From IMG/VR virus record IMGVR_UViG_3300019888_000015, positions 1 to 29,758 of that record: 29,758 nucleotides of DNA; one strand, given 5' to 3'. How positions within the stretch are numbered: position 1 is the stretch's first letter; every line of letters starts with the position of its first letter. The stretch comes from a virus. The notes below the pieces were generated by a model. That model made no database searches. It had not been told where the DNA came from and saw only the letters and a program-made list of their open reading frames with translations. Position numbers and translations under genes: made by a program. Below are positions 7,431 to 14,275 of this stretch, piece by piece.

Positions 7431-8128
7431 TGGCCGCCGGGCACCTGCTCTCGGGCGCGCTGGCGGGCGTGCTGGCCGCGCCGCTCATGCCGCTGCCACA
7501 CAGCCCGGCCGCGCTGCCCGTCTTCGTGGGCGTCACCACCGTGGCCGCGCTGGTACCGGACATGGACCAGCCGGGCAGCAAGCTGTCCCGCGTTCTGGGT
7601 CCCATCACCTGGCTGCTGGCGTGGCTCACCGGCTGGATATCCAGGGTGGTTTATGAGGCCACCAAGACGCCGTTGGACAAGCCGTGCGGCAACGGCCACC
7701 GCACCCTCACCCATACGCTGATCTTCGCGTTGCTGCTCGGTGGGGCCGTCTACGGCGTTATGAGCGCCTGGGCACAGTCGCATCCGTCCATCCAGCCGTG
7801 GGCGCTCACGGTGGCGCTGGCGACCACGCTCGGCTGCTGGGCGCATCTCGCAGGGGACGCCCTCACCATCCACGGCATCCCCGCCTACTGGCCGGTTCAG
7901 CGCGGCGGCAAGCGGTGGGGCTGTGTCGGTGCACCGCATGTGCTGCGCTTCCGCACCGGCGGCGGCAAGGCTGGCCGTGGGCGTCGGCACAGCACGGTGT
8001 CGAGCTATGGCGGCGTGTGGGCGGCGATCGGGGAGAGCGTGGTGACCTTCGTCCTGCTGGCGGGGTTCATCGGCATGGCCGGAGCGACGGTGGTCGGTGG
8101 CGGGTCGTGGATGGCCCTGCTGCCATAG
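7427..8128 (+). CDS. YdjM/PF04307-like membrane metal-dependent hydrolase
   Basis: This 233-residue integral membrane protein shows the conserved His/Asp pattern of the LexA-binding inner-membrane hydrolase family: GHLLSG near the N-terminus (His 6), LVPDMDQPGSK (about 41-51), NGHRTLTHT (about 85-93) and HLAGDALTIHGIPAYWP (about 140-156). Hydrophobic segments between them give about four membrane spans, with a last one near the C-terminus. The natural substrate of the family is not established. Phages of actinobacteria often carry a copy, with a role in infection unknown. The start ATG overlaps the previous stop. The stop TAG is followed at once by GGGGG-TTGTG-CCCCC, a small hairpin and a partial cassette promoter. 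Confidence 0.8.
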   Translation: MMAAGHLLSGALAGVLAAPLMPLPHSPAALPVFVGVTTVAALVPDMDQPGSKLSRVLGPITWLLAWLTGWISRVVYEATKTPLDKPCGNGHRTLTHTLIFALLLGGAVYGVMSAWAQSHPSIQPWALTVALATTLGCWAHLAGDALTIHGIPAYWPVQRGGKRWGCVGAPHVLRFRTGGGKAGRGRRHSTVSSYGGVWAAIGESVVTFVLLAGFIGMAGATVVGGGSWMALLP

Positions 8129-8132
8129 GGGG

Positions 8133-8161
8133 TTGTGCCCCCCGCTCGCAGCAGGTCGGTC
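8133..8161 (+). promoter_or_regulatory. Partial cassette promoter or hairpin after the YdjM-like gene
   Basis: TTGTGC (8133-8138) and a C-run match the left half of the cassette promoters, but the right half has decayed (GCAGG instead of AGGGGG) and the -10 position reads TCGGTC. The preceding GGGGG can pair with the CCCCC to form a hairpin with a TTGTG loop. It may be a remnant operator or a weak terminator. Confidence 0.3.
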
Positions 8162-8172
8162 GACGGCCGGAC

Positions 8173-8421
8173 GTGGAAGGCTACGCCCAAGGGGACCCGG
8201 GCGCGGGAGGCCTACCAACGATCACCGTTGTCGAGCACGCTGGCCCTCATGCGGACTCGCTGACCTTGACGGAGAGAGGCGGCGAGCTGCTGGTGTGTGT
8301 CACCCATCACGGCGCCGTCGACGGTGCTTATAGCGCCCACATCACCTGCGAGGACGCGGGCGAGATCCTGGACTGGCTGGCGGCCTTCCACCTGCACGGC
8401 TGGGCAGGAGTGAAGCGGTGA
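8173..8421 (+). CDS. Small hypothetical protein
   Basis: This frame gives about 82 residues from the GTG at 8173. The convincing part runs from PTITVVEHAG to GEILDWLAAFHLHGW: alternating strands (SLTLTERGGELLVCVTH) and a final amphipathic helix. The start is uncertain. The GTG has no good ribosome binding site, whereas GGGAGG at 8205-8210 points to initiation near 8221, where only non-standard codons are found. The stop overlaps the next start as GTGA. No family was recognised. Confidence 0.55.
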   Translation: MEGYAQGDPGAGGLPTITVVEHAGPHADSLTLTERGGELLVCVTHHGAVDGAYSAHITCEDAGEILDWLAAFHLHGWAGVKR

Positions 8422-8750
8422 ACACCCTCACCCCTTTGAGGTACTGCCGCGGCCTGCGCGACTCCGAGGTGTGCGGCCGGGCGTTGGTCACCGGACACGC
8501 GCCGCTCCCGGTGGGCCTGTACCGCCATGCCGGCCGGAACCTGTGCAATGCCTGCTACAAGCGGTACCGCAAGACCGGTGACCTGCTGGACCACGAGCGG
8601 GTCACCAGGCCCGCCGAAATGGTGGTGGAGGAATACCGGCGTCTCACCGGCGCGGGACACAGTCTCACCGAGGTCGCCGCCCGGCTGGGCATCCAGCGCG
8701 ACTCGGTGCGGATGGCACTCATCCGACACCGCAGGCGGGCGGCAGCGTGA
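8418..8750 (+). CDS. Zinc-finger plus helix-turn-helix DNA-binding protein
   Basis: This 110-residue basic protein has a Cys-rich first half with CRGLRDSEVCGR and NLCNACYKRYRKTGDLLD, probably a four-Cys zinc site like that of other small actinophage proteins. The C-terminal third, SLTEVAARLGIQRDSVRMALIRHRRR (two pieces of one motif), reads as a helix-turn-helix with the usual Ala-x-x-Leu-Gly turn and a basic recognition helix. I infer a sequence-specific DNA-binding regulator, a possible reader of the palindromic promoter spacers, although nothing in the sequence proves that. The GTG start overlaps the previous stop. The stop overlaps the next GTG. Confidence 0.7.
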   Translation: MNTLTPLRYCRGLRDSEVCGRALVTGHAPLPVGLYRHAGRNLCNACYKRYRKTGDLLDHERVTRPAEMVVEEYRRLTGAGHSLTEVAARLGIQRDSVRMALIRHRRRAAA

Positions 8751-9151
8751 TGGACCCGGCCCTGCTCGTGTTCGGCGGTCTGCTGGCGCACGCGGTGGGG
8801 GACTACCTCATCCAGTCCGACTGGATGGCGCTGGAGAAGACGAAGCGCTGGTGGCCGGCGATCGCCCACGCGGTCAGCTACGGCCTGCCCTTCCTGGCCC
8901 TCACCCGCTCGAGGCCGGCCCTGTTGGTCATCGTGGTCACCCATGCCGTGATCGACCGGTACCGGCTCGCCCGGGGCATCGTGTGGGCGAAGAACCTGCT
9001 GGCTCCGCAGCGGTACCGGTATCCGTGGTCCGAGTGTCGGGCGACGGGATATCACCAGGACCGTCCGGCGTGGATGGCGGTGTGGTTGATGATCATCGCG
9101 GACAACACGCTGCACGTGATCATCAACTCGGCGGCATTGCTCTGGCTCTAG
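8747..9151 (+). CDS. DUF3307-like phage membrane protein
   Basis: This protein of about 134 residues can start at GTG 8747 or ATG 8750, both in frame. It matches the DUF3307 pattern: HAVGDYLIQSDWMALEKTKRW near the N-terminus, HAVSYGLPFLAL, THAVIDRYRLARGIVWAKN, and a C-terminal membrane segment (IIADNTLHVIINSAALLWL). Three to four hydrophobic segments place it in the cell membrane. Such proteins are frequent in actinophages, without a settled function. It ends one gene cluster: TAG is followed at once by a full cassette promoter driving the next gene. Confidence 0.75.
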   Translation: MMDPALLVFGGLLAHAVGDYLIQSDWMALEKTKRWWPAIAHAVSYGLPFLALTRSRPALLVIVVTHAVIDRYRLARGIVWAKNLLAPQRYRYPWSECRATGYHQDRPAWMAVWLMIIADNTLHVIINSAALLWL

Positions 9152-9154
9152 GGG

Positions 9155-9183
9155 TTGTGCCCCCTGTCTAGAGGGGGTAACAT
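9155..9183 (+). promoter_or_regulatory. Palindromic-spacer leaderless promoter
   Basis: TTGTGC (9155-9160), the 17-bp spacer CCCCTGTCTAGAGGGGG, and TAACAT (9178-9183). CCCCCT and AGGGGG are perfect inverted arms. The ATG at 9190 is six bases after the -10. The 29 bp are identical to the leftward promoter at 20538-20566. Confidence 0.78.
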
Positions 9184-9189
9184 CGAGGT

Positions 9190-9444
9190 ATGCAGAAGAA
9201 CGAGACCGCCGCCGCTTACACAGTCAAATACGCACGGGGCAAGTCTCACATCGCGGGCCTGGACGAGCAGATCCGAGGCAGCGGCTCGAACTACGCACTG
9301 TCGGCATGCTCCGCACTGTCGAAGTCGGTGCGTTGGTGCGACGGCCCGACATCCGATGATCTGGCAGAGATCATCCGCGCCGGCGAATACTACGGCTCCG
9401 GTCTCTGCGCCAAGTGTCGCAAGACGGCAGAGGAGCTGGTCTGA
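9190..9444 (+). CDS. Small Cys-containing phage protein, leaderless
   Basis: This 84-residue protein is translated from an ATG six bases after a TAACAT -10, so no ribosome binding site is expected. The N-terminal part is hydrophilic (QKNETAAAYTVKYARGKSHIAGLDEQIRG). The remainder has SACSALSKSVRWCDG and a C-terminal LCAKCRKTAEEL. The four Cys, the last two as CxxC, suggest a zinc site of the type found in several small proteins in this window. The function is unknown. It heads a run with the next two genes, spaced or overlapping by only a few bases. Confidence 0.72.
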   Translation: MQKNETAAAYTVKYARGKSHIAGLDEQIRGSGSNYALSACSALSKSVRWCDGPTSDDLAEIIRAGEYYGSGLCAKCRKTAEELV

Positions 9445-9446
9445 CC

Positions 9447-9707
9447 ATGAGCGCAGCGACCAGCACCGCCGGCTATCCCGTGCACGCGGTACGGACGTAC
9501 TACAAGCGCGACAACCCGAACCGCGTGCGGTTCACCCACTGGACCGCGGCCTGTGGCGCCACCGGCGTACTCACCGGCGCGATGGCCACCTTCGGGCAGG
9601 CCGGAAAGGCTCGTAAGGCCGAGCTCTGCCGGACCTGCTTTCCCGCCGGACACGGCACCTACCATCCCGACCCGTCCGAGGTGCCCGCCCCGGAGGCTCA
9701 GCCGTGA
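9447..9707 (+). CDS. Small zinc-knuckle phage protein
   Basis: This 86-residue protein starts at ATG 9447, two bases after the previous stop. Longer upstream starts would overlap the previous gene. It has the layout H-x-V-(n)-T-x-x-CGATG-(n)-LCRTCF, with a CG pair in the middle and CxxC near the end. This arrangement is common in small zinc-binding proteins of actinobacteria and their phages. The C-terminal tail is Pro-rich. The function is unknown. The last bases overlap the next GTG. Confidence 0.7.
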   Translation: MSAATSTAGYPVHAVRTYYKRDNPNRVRFTHWTAACGATGVLTGAMATFGQAGKARKAELCRTCFPAGHGTYHPDPSEVPAPEAQP

Positions 9708-9934
9708 GCGAGGAACGCTGCGAGCGCACCGACCTGCCGGTCAGCATGTGCGCTCACTGCCTGGGTCACGCCGACGTGATCGCCCAGGCAGAACCGCGCT
9801 ACTACCCCACCGAGTCAGTCCCGCAGACCACGGCTCAGTTCGAGAGCCGGTGCCCGTACTGCGACGGGACCATCTTCCCCGGCGACCTGATCTACCGACC
9901 CCAGGGCATCTGGGTGTGCGAGGAATGCAGCTAG
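9704..9934 (+). CDS. Small zinc-ribbon protein
   Basis: This 76-residue protein starts at GTG 9704 with GGAGG nine bases upstream and overlaps the previous stop. It has MCAHCLGH at residues about 15-22, then RCPYCDGTIFPGD and WVCEECS at the end: three CxxC pairs. The last two form a classic zinc ribbon with a knuckle spacing of about 20 residues. It may be a small DNA- or protein-binding adaptor. No family was named. Confidence 0.72.
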   Translation: MSEERCERTDLPVSMCAHCLGHADVIAQAEPRYYPTESVPQTTAQFESRCPYCDGTIFPGDLIYRPQGIWVCEECS

Positions 9935-9959
9935 TGCAACCGAAGATGCTGGAGGCATC

Positions 9960-10358
9960 ATGACCGAACCCGAATTCGACCCACCCGTTTCGTACCGGCC
10001 GCGCCCGGCGTTGCTGAACGAGCTGGCCGCCCGCGTGCACGTGGAGAACCTGCGGTGGTGGCGGGACCCTGCGACCGGCCTTCCCGTCGACCGCAACGTG
10101 CCCGAACAGCTCGCGCTCATGCACAGCGAGATCAGCGAGGCGCTGGAGGCCTTTCGTAAAAACCTCAACGACACCCACCTGCACCACCGGGATGGCTTCA
10201 CGGTCGAGCTGGCCGACCTGATCATCCGCGTGCTGGACACCGCGGGGGCCTACGGGCTCGACCTGGACGGGGCGTTCTGGGAGAAGCTGGCCTACAACGC
10301 CCAGCGCCACGACCACACCGACGCGGCCCGGATCGGGGCGCACGGGAAGAAATTCTAG
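9960..10358 (+). CDS. MazG-like nucleotide pyrophosphohydrolase
   Basis: This 132-residue protein has the all-alpha NTP pyrophosphatase pattern: QLALMHSEISEALEAFRKN (about 57-75) supplies the ExxEA metal-binding helix, and VELADLIIRVLDTAGAYGLDL (about 88-108) supplies the second ExxD helix. The family hydrolyses NTPs or dNTPs to monophosphates and pyrophosphate. In phages it is proposed to adjust nucleotide pools or alarmone signalling, here inferred. ATG 9960 is preceded by GGAGG. It is the last gene of the rightward cluster; a strong terminator follows 50 bp later. Confidence 0.8.
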   Translation: MTEPEFDPPVSYRPRPALLNELAARVHVENLRWWRDPATGLPVDRNVPEQLALMHSEISEALEAFRKNLNDTHLHHRDGFTVELADLIIRVLDTAGAYGLDLDGAFWEKLAYNAQRHDHTDAARIGAHGKKF

Positions 10359-10407
10359 CCGCGAGACAGCGGTGAGACTGTCCTATATTCCTCGCCGTGC
10401 ATAAGAC

Positions 10408-10436
10408 AAAACCCCAGGTCAATGGCCTGGGGTTTT
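10408..10436. terminator. Bidirectional rho-independent terminator
   Basis: A perfect 11-bp stem, AAAACCCCAGG (10408-10418) with CCTGGGGTTTT (10426-10436), encloses a 7-base loop. The T run on one side and the A run on the other make it work on both strands. It separates the rightward MazG cluster from the leftward transfer-like operon. Confidence 0.88.
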
Positions 10437-10561
10437 GATCGTTGTCGCACAATCTCAGCGCTCCGTGACTGCGCACATTACGCACGGGCGTGAGACGTGT
10501 GATCATGAGACACGCATACCCGTAACGCCCGTACTACATGTGTTGCGGATGCACCCGCACG
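10437..10561. other. Non-coding spacer with inverted repeats
   Basis: No gene was seen here. ACGGGCGT and ACGCCCGT form an 8-bp inverted repeat at about 10482-10532, with a nested GCGTG...CACGC and a repeated GAGAC. It lies just beyond the end of the leftward FtsK-like operon. A cis-acting site for transfer or replication is possible but unproven. Confidence 0.3.
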
Positions 10562-10587
10562 CCTGGCGCGAGCACCCGCGCGCCAGG
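10562..10587 (-). terminator. Hairpin ending the leftward operon
   Basis: CCTGGCGCG (10562-10570) pairs perfectly with CGCGCCAGG (10579-10587) around an 8-base loop. Reading leftward it begins at the base after the stop codon of the microprotein. There is no T run, as in many high-GC terminators. A second, stronger terminator lies 125 bp further on. Confidence 0.6.
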
Positions 10588-10668
10588 TCACCAATCCAGC
10601 AGCCACGCGGCCACCGGGTACAGCACGGCGGCCAGCAGGAAGCAGAGCACCACCACCGAGCCGGTCAC
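10588..10668 (-). CDS. 26-residue single-span membrane microprotein
   Basis: The GTG start (10668-10666) overlaps the stop of the FtsK-like gene as GTGA, and the frame runs to TGA at 10588. The peptide, about MTGSVVVLCFLLAAVLYPVA followed by AWLLDW, is one hydrophobic helix. The tight coupling, the hydrophobic character and the terminator placed directly after the stop argue that it is real. By analogy with tiny proteins in plasmid spread operons, it could assist the translocase in the membrane; that is inference. Too short for standard gene finders, it would usually be missed. Confidence 0.5.
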   Translation of the reverse strand: MTGSVVVLCFLLAAVLYPVAAWLLDW

Positions 10669-12527
10669 CGAGCCGCCTCGCGCTCCACCGCACGCCAGGT
10701 GCCGTTGTCGGAGCGCGCCCGGCCGGCCATCTGATGCTTGGCCAGCCGGCGGTACACCGTCGCCCGGGAGATGCCCAGCAGCGTGGCCAGGTCTTCCGCG
10801 CGAGCCGGGCCTTCGTTGATCAGGTAGTCCAGCACGTCGTCGGGCTGGTCCCGGTCGTCCCGCGGTACCGGCACATCGATGATCACGCCCGTGGTACCGC
10901 ACAGCGCGGCCCACGCGGTTGGTTCCAGGGCCTTGTGCAGTACCGCTGCCTTCGCCGCGTGAGCTCGGCGCTCGCGGTGCGAGACCCACCAGCCCTTGCT
11001 GACCACCGGGGTCTGGTGTTCGTCGTCGCGCAGCAGGAACTGGCCTTCCCGCAGGCTGGTACTGCGCCAGCCTTGGTTCTCCAGCGAGCCCCACAGGTTG
11101 CGGGACTGATCCGCCGAGAGCGACAGGCCCAAGATGGTCCGCAGTTGGGCCTGCATCTCCTTGCTGCCCCAGTCCACCTTGGTACCGTTCTGGCTGGCGA
11201 AGATGCACCACACACCGGCCTTGCGACCCCGCTTCGCGATCCTGCCCAGCATGGTCAGGATGTGCTTGAAGTCGCCGCGGGCCTGGTCGATCAGGTCCGG
11301 AAACTCGTCGATCACCAGGAACAGCCACGGGTGCTCGGAGGTGGGCTCGAAACTGTCCTCGGCGTCCTCGCTGTCCGCCGCACTGACGCCGAGCTGGCGT
11401 TCCCGGTCCTCAATGGTGGCCAGCACCCGCTCCAACACCACGTAGGCGGATGCCACGTCGGAGGCCAGCGGCAGCGCCAGGCAGCGCTTCCACACCCCCA
11501 GCGTCGCCTCGCCGGCCATGTCGATGCCCACCACCACGGCGTCGGTGGCCGCGACCAGCCAGGTCATTAGGTTGTGCAGCATGCCCGACTTGCCGGAGCC
11601 GTTGGCCCCGACGAGCTGGGTGTGCCAGATCTTCATGGACAGCTCCACCGCCTGGGAGGTGAGACCCAGCGAGAGACGTTTGTTCATGCCGGCCAGGGAG
11701 ATGGTGCCCGGTTCGGGTAGCGGGTGGGTGAGCTTGCCTTTCCACGGGTCCTTCGGCAGGAACGTCAACCACACCCGGCGGGCCTTGCTCTCGTCGGCGG
11801 TGGGGAATACGGCACCCGGGCGCAGGTTGTAGAAGCTGGCCAGGTTGTTGGCCAGCCGGGGGATGATGTCCGGTGTGACCGACTCGTGCAGCTCGATCAG
11901 CAACCGGGCCACCCCGTTGCGGCCGCCCTCGGCGCGCAGCACTTTGGATCCGACCAGCAGGGTGAGCATCGGGGGACAGCGGTCCTTGTCGCGGATGCGG
12001 GTCCACTTGCGCGCGTACTTGTCGGCCCGGCCGGCGATGCGGATGCGGCGGTGGAACCACCAGATCCCGCCGAACAGGCCCACCCCTATCTGCCAGCCCA
12101 GTGCGGTACCGCTGCTGGGTCCCAGTGCGATGCGCACGGCCAGCCAGGTCCCGACACAGGCGCACAGGGACCCGAAGTAGATGCGCTCCACGGGCCGGTC
12201 CATCACGCCGACCTTCCCGGTGTCCAGGGTGTCCGGTACCACCGCCATCGCGATCCGGGCGGCCCGGTCCCCGATGCGCGGACCCAGTACCGCCAGGGTC
12301 ACGCCCAGGACCGGTACCACCAGGACCGGCGGCCACCATGGGTCCGGTACCAGCCAGCGCCACAGGACCGCGAACAGCCACAGGCCCACCCCGGCCCACA
12401 ACGGTGCCAAGGCTCGGCGCCAGCGGAACGCGAGCCGCCGGACCACCTTGCCGAGCTTGCCCAGACCCTTGGCCAGCAGCAGACCCAGGGCGATGTCGAT
12501 GATCTCGTGCTGCTTACCCCTGCCCAT
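10665..12527 (-). CDS. FtsK/SpoIIIE-like DNA translocase (Tra-type)
   Basis: This 620-residue ATPase is predicted to move double-stranded DNA through a membrane pore. The N-terminus has about four membrane spans (residues 40-60, 65-83, 115-135, 142-158). The motor follows: Walker A GANGSGKS at 307-314 and Walker B LFLVIDEF at 402-409, with QARGDFKHILTMLGRIAKRGRKAG and ASQNGTKVDWG as typical FtsK-like motor segments. The C-terminus (about 565-615) is a winged helix-turn-helix, LATLLGISRATVYRRLAKH, in the place of the FtsK gamma domain. GAAGGAGG precedes the ATG, which overlaps the DUF2637 gene. In actinomycetes such proteins drive conjugal transfer of plasmids and integrative elements. Some actinophages also carry them. 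Its role in this element is not shown by sequence. Confidence 0.9.
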   Translation of the reverse strand: MGRGKQHEIIDIALGLLLAKGLGKLGKVVRRLAFRWRRALAPLWAGVGLWLFAVLWRWLVPDPWWPPVLVVPVLGVTLAVLGPRIGDRAARIAMAVVPDTLDTGKVGVMDRPVERIYFGSLCACVGTWLAVRIALGPSSGTALGWQIGVGLFGGIWWFHRRIRIAGRADKYARKWTRIRDKDRCPPMLTLLVGSKVLRAEGGRNGVARLLIELHESVTPDIIPRLANNLASFYNLRPGAVFPTADESKARRVWLTFLPKDPWKGKLTHPLPEPGTISLAGMNKRLSLGLTSQAVELSMKIWHTQLVGANGSGKSGMLHNLMTWLVAATDAVVVGIDMAGEATLGVWKRCLALPLASDVASAYVVLERVLATIEDRERQLGVSAADSEDAEDSFEPTSEHPWLFLVIDEFPDLIDQARGDFKHILTMLGRIAKRGRKAGVWCIFASQNGTKVDWGSKEMQAQLRTILGLSLSADQSRNLWGSLENQGWRSTSLREGQFLLRDDEHQTPVVSKGWWVSHRERRAHAAKAAVLHKALEPTAWAALCGTTGVIIDVPVPRDDRDQPDDVLDYLINEGPARAEDLATLLGISRATVYRRLAKHQMAGRARSDNGTWRAVEREAAR

Positions 12528-13314
12528 CGCGAGCCTCCTTCATGATCCGCAGGGCGCGCGTGGAGCCCACCCCGTAGGTGTCCATCAGCCGGCGCTTGGT
12601 GATCTGGTCGACCGTCTCGCCCAGGTCCGCGATGATCTCGGCGTCCGTGCGGCCCGCCCGTTTGGTCCCGGCCGGGCGTGGTGCCCGCTTCGGCGGGGTG
12701 CGGCGCAGCGGCGAGCTCACCTTCGGCGCCTTCACCGGCGCGAAGACCTGGGTGCGCTCGGCGTCTAGGTCGGGCCGTACCTTCGGCGGCTCCGGCCGGT
12801 AGGCGGGAATGATCTGGGTGCGCTCGCTGGCGGTCTCCGGCGGCGCGAACGGCCAGCCGGTGCTGGGTGCGACCGGTGTCTTTCGGCCCTGCCCGTTGTT
12901 CTCCGGCGCCGATACCGTCTCCGGCACGCGGTCCCGTTCATCGGGGGGCGGGATCGCGCCGTGCTTGTGCAGCACGCCGAGCAGGCAGGCCAGCATGAAC
13001 GGCGGTAGCGCGCCCAGGACCGCCGCCAACCAGCCGTTCGAACCGTGGTCCCAGCCGTTGGCCAGCAGCGAGCACAGGATGGCGAACAGGGCCAGCCACG
13101 CGGCGGCCTTCCATGCCGGCGAGCGCCGAATCCACACGTCCATGCCGAACGCGGCCACCGCGTCCAGGCACAGCGGGTAGAGCCAGGACAGCCAGCCGAA
13201 GCCGTTGACGTAGGCCAGGTGCTGCACGCTGGAGAAGCTGATGACGGCGGTACCGCCGATGGTGAGGGCCGCGAAGAACCGCAGGCGGGTCCTCGACCAG
13301 TTCCGGGTCTTCAC
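12514..13314 (-). CDS. DUF2637 membrane protein (Spd-like)
   Basis: This 266-residue protein starts at a GTG overlapping the upstream stop (GTGA); a longer frame to 13476 exists but would overlap the upstream gene almost wholly. Residues about 10-120 match DUF2637: TRLRFFAALTIGGTAVISF, HLAYVNGFGWLSWLYPLCLD, AVAAFGMDVWIRRS and two further spans. A charged, Pro-rich linker carries two similar pieces, SERTQIIPA and AERTQVFAP. The C-terminus (RTDAEIIADLGETVDQITKR, then TYGVGSTRALRIMKEA) looks like a DNA-binding helix-turn-helix. DUF2637 proteins accompany FtsK-like transfer proteins in conjugative elements of actinomycetes and are linked to plasmid spread. The product probably anchors DNA or the translocase at the membrane, by inference. 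Confidence 0.88.
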   Translation of the reverse strand: MKTRNWSRTRLRFFAALTIGGTAVISFSSVQHLAYVNGFGWLSWLYPLCLDAVAAFGMDVWIRRSPAWKAAAWLALFAILCSLLANGWDHGSNGWLAAVLGALPPFMLACLLGVLHKHGAIPPPDERDRVPETVSAPENNGQGRKTPVAPSTGWPFAPPETASERTQIIPAYRPEPPKVRPDLDAERTQVFAPVKAPKVSSPLRRTPPKRAPRPAGTKRAGRTDAEIIADLGETVDQITKRRLMDTYGVGSTRALRIMKEARDGQG

Positions 13315-13544
13315 GGTCGCGGGTCCTCTCGGTGATAGGTGGTCTCGCGAGGCTCCACGGGTCCGTATTGCTCGTGCCAGGACCGCCCGAAGCTGGAGTA
13401 CCAGGTACCGCCACCATGCAGGCCACGGGCCGCGAAGGACAGCGCCCACAACGCGACGAGACCGGCGCAGTACCACCAGGCCCCGAAGGCGGCGAGTACC
13501 ACGCCGGCCACGATCACGGCCGGTACCACTCTCGTTCGCTTCAT
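13311..13544 (-). CDS. Small membrane protein, first gene of the leftward operon, leaderless
   Basis: This 77-residue protein begins MKRTRVVPAVIVAGVVLAAF and has two adjacent hydrophobic spans (about residues 7-22 and 24-40), followed by a hydrophilic tail rich in Gly, Trp, Arg and Pro. The ATG (13544) is six bases from TACTAT, a good -10 reading leftward, so translation should be leaderless. Its stop overlaps the DUF2637 start. Position and topology suggest a small partner of the Spd-like protein, but it has no recognised family. Confidence 0.72.
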   Translation of the reverse strand: MKRTRVVPAVIVAGVVLAAFGAWWYCAGLVALWALSFAARGLHGGGTWYSSFGRSWHEQYGPVEPRETTYHREDPRP

Positions 13545-13550
13545 GGGCCT

Positions 13551-13580
13551 ATAGTAGCCCCCTCACGTATGGGGTAACCT
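13551..13580. promoter_or_regulatory. Divergent promoter pair sharing one palindrome
   Basis: Rightward: TAGTAG (13552-13557), a 17-bp CCCCCT...GGGG spacer (13558-13574), TAACCT (13575-13580), then ATG at 13588 after seven bases. Leftward: TACTAT (complement of 13551-13556) followed by six bases and the ATG at 13544, with the same palindrome upstream. One bound factor could therefore control both directions. The -35 elements are weak, so activation or overlap of the two promoters is likely. Confidence 0.62.
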
Positions 13581-13587
13581 GGGGACC

Positions 13588-13986
13588 ATGGCACGGAAAC
13601 GGTGGTACCGGGTGGCCCGCAAGTTCGGCCGCGGGCTGCGGCGCGAACAGGCCCGGCTGCTGGCCCGCGTCACACCCCAGGCCCGTGTCATCGCGCGGGC
13701 CACGACCCACTGGGCGAAGGGTGAGGACCTGCGGGTCCGCTTCACGCCGGTACCGACCACCTGGCAGCATCAGGGCGTCGAGGACCGGGAGGTCTACCTG
13801 GTGGACCTGTCCGGATACCAGGTCCGGGTCGAGGTGTGGCCCGGCGAGGTCTCCAGCCTGCGCGAGCTGGAGGACCGGGCCTACGCCGACGCCGAGCAGA
13901 GCCACGGTCCCATCGCGCGGACCTGGCCGGTGCGCGACATCCGGCCCGACAACGCCGCCGCCGAGCACGCCCTCCCCACCCTCTGA
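13588..13986 (+). CDS. Basic hypothetical protein, near-leaderless
   Basis: This 132-residue protein has a strongly basic N-terminus (ARKRWYRVARKFGRGLRREQ) that may bind nucleic acid, then a mixed alpha/beta part (EDLRVRFTPVPTTWQ; REVYLVDLSGYQVRVEVWPG) and a helical, acidic end. The ATG follows the TAACCT -10 by seven bases. It is transcribed away from the transfer-like operon from a shared palindrome. That arrangement often marks a regulator of the divergent unit, so a regulatory role is possible but not supported by a recognised domain. Confidence 0.7.
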   Translation: MARKRWYRVARKFGRGLRREQARLLARVTPQARVIARATTHWAKGEDLRVRFTPVPTTWQHQGVEDREVYLVDLSGYQVRVEVWPGEVSSLRELEDRAYADAEQSHGPIARTWPVRDIRPDNAAAEHALPTL

Positions 13987-13996
13987 AAGCGGGAGC

Positions 13997-14275
13997 ATGG
14001 ACATCCCCGACCACATCGAGGCCGTCGACATCGGTGACGGAACCTACGTCGCGGAGGTCGCCTCCGTCGCCTCCGGCTTCGTGTGCACCCGGCGCGACGG
14101 GTTCAGCGAGGACACGGAACCGGTGTCCATCGTGCGGGTGCATCTGCACGACAAGAGCGGCTGTCAGGGCGACGCGGTCCTGGTCTACAGCATGACCGAC
14201 ACCGCGATCCTGCATGCCGCGCTGACCGCGATCCTGCACGAAGAGGCGGGACGGCTGGGTCATGGTGGAACATGA
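13997..14275 (+). CDS. Small acidic hypothetical protein
   Basis: This 92-residue protein starts at ATG 13997 with GCGGGAG just upstream. It has an acidic alpha/beta layout: DIPDHIEAVDIGDGTYVAEV, then SIVRVHLHDKSG, AVLVYSMTDTAILHAALTAI and a His/Glu-rich tail. A single small domain is likely. No family was recognised. It overlaps the next gene by 14 bp, so both are probably translated from the same mRNA. Confidence 0.7.
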   Translation: MDIPDHIEAVDIGDGTYVAEVASVASGFVCTRRDGFSEDTEPVSIVRVHLHDKSGCQGDAVLVYSMTDTAILHAALTAILHEEAGRLGHGGT

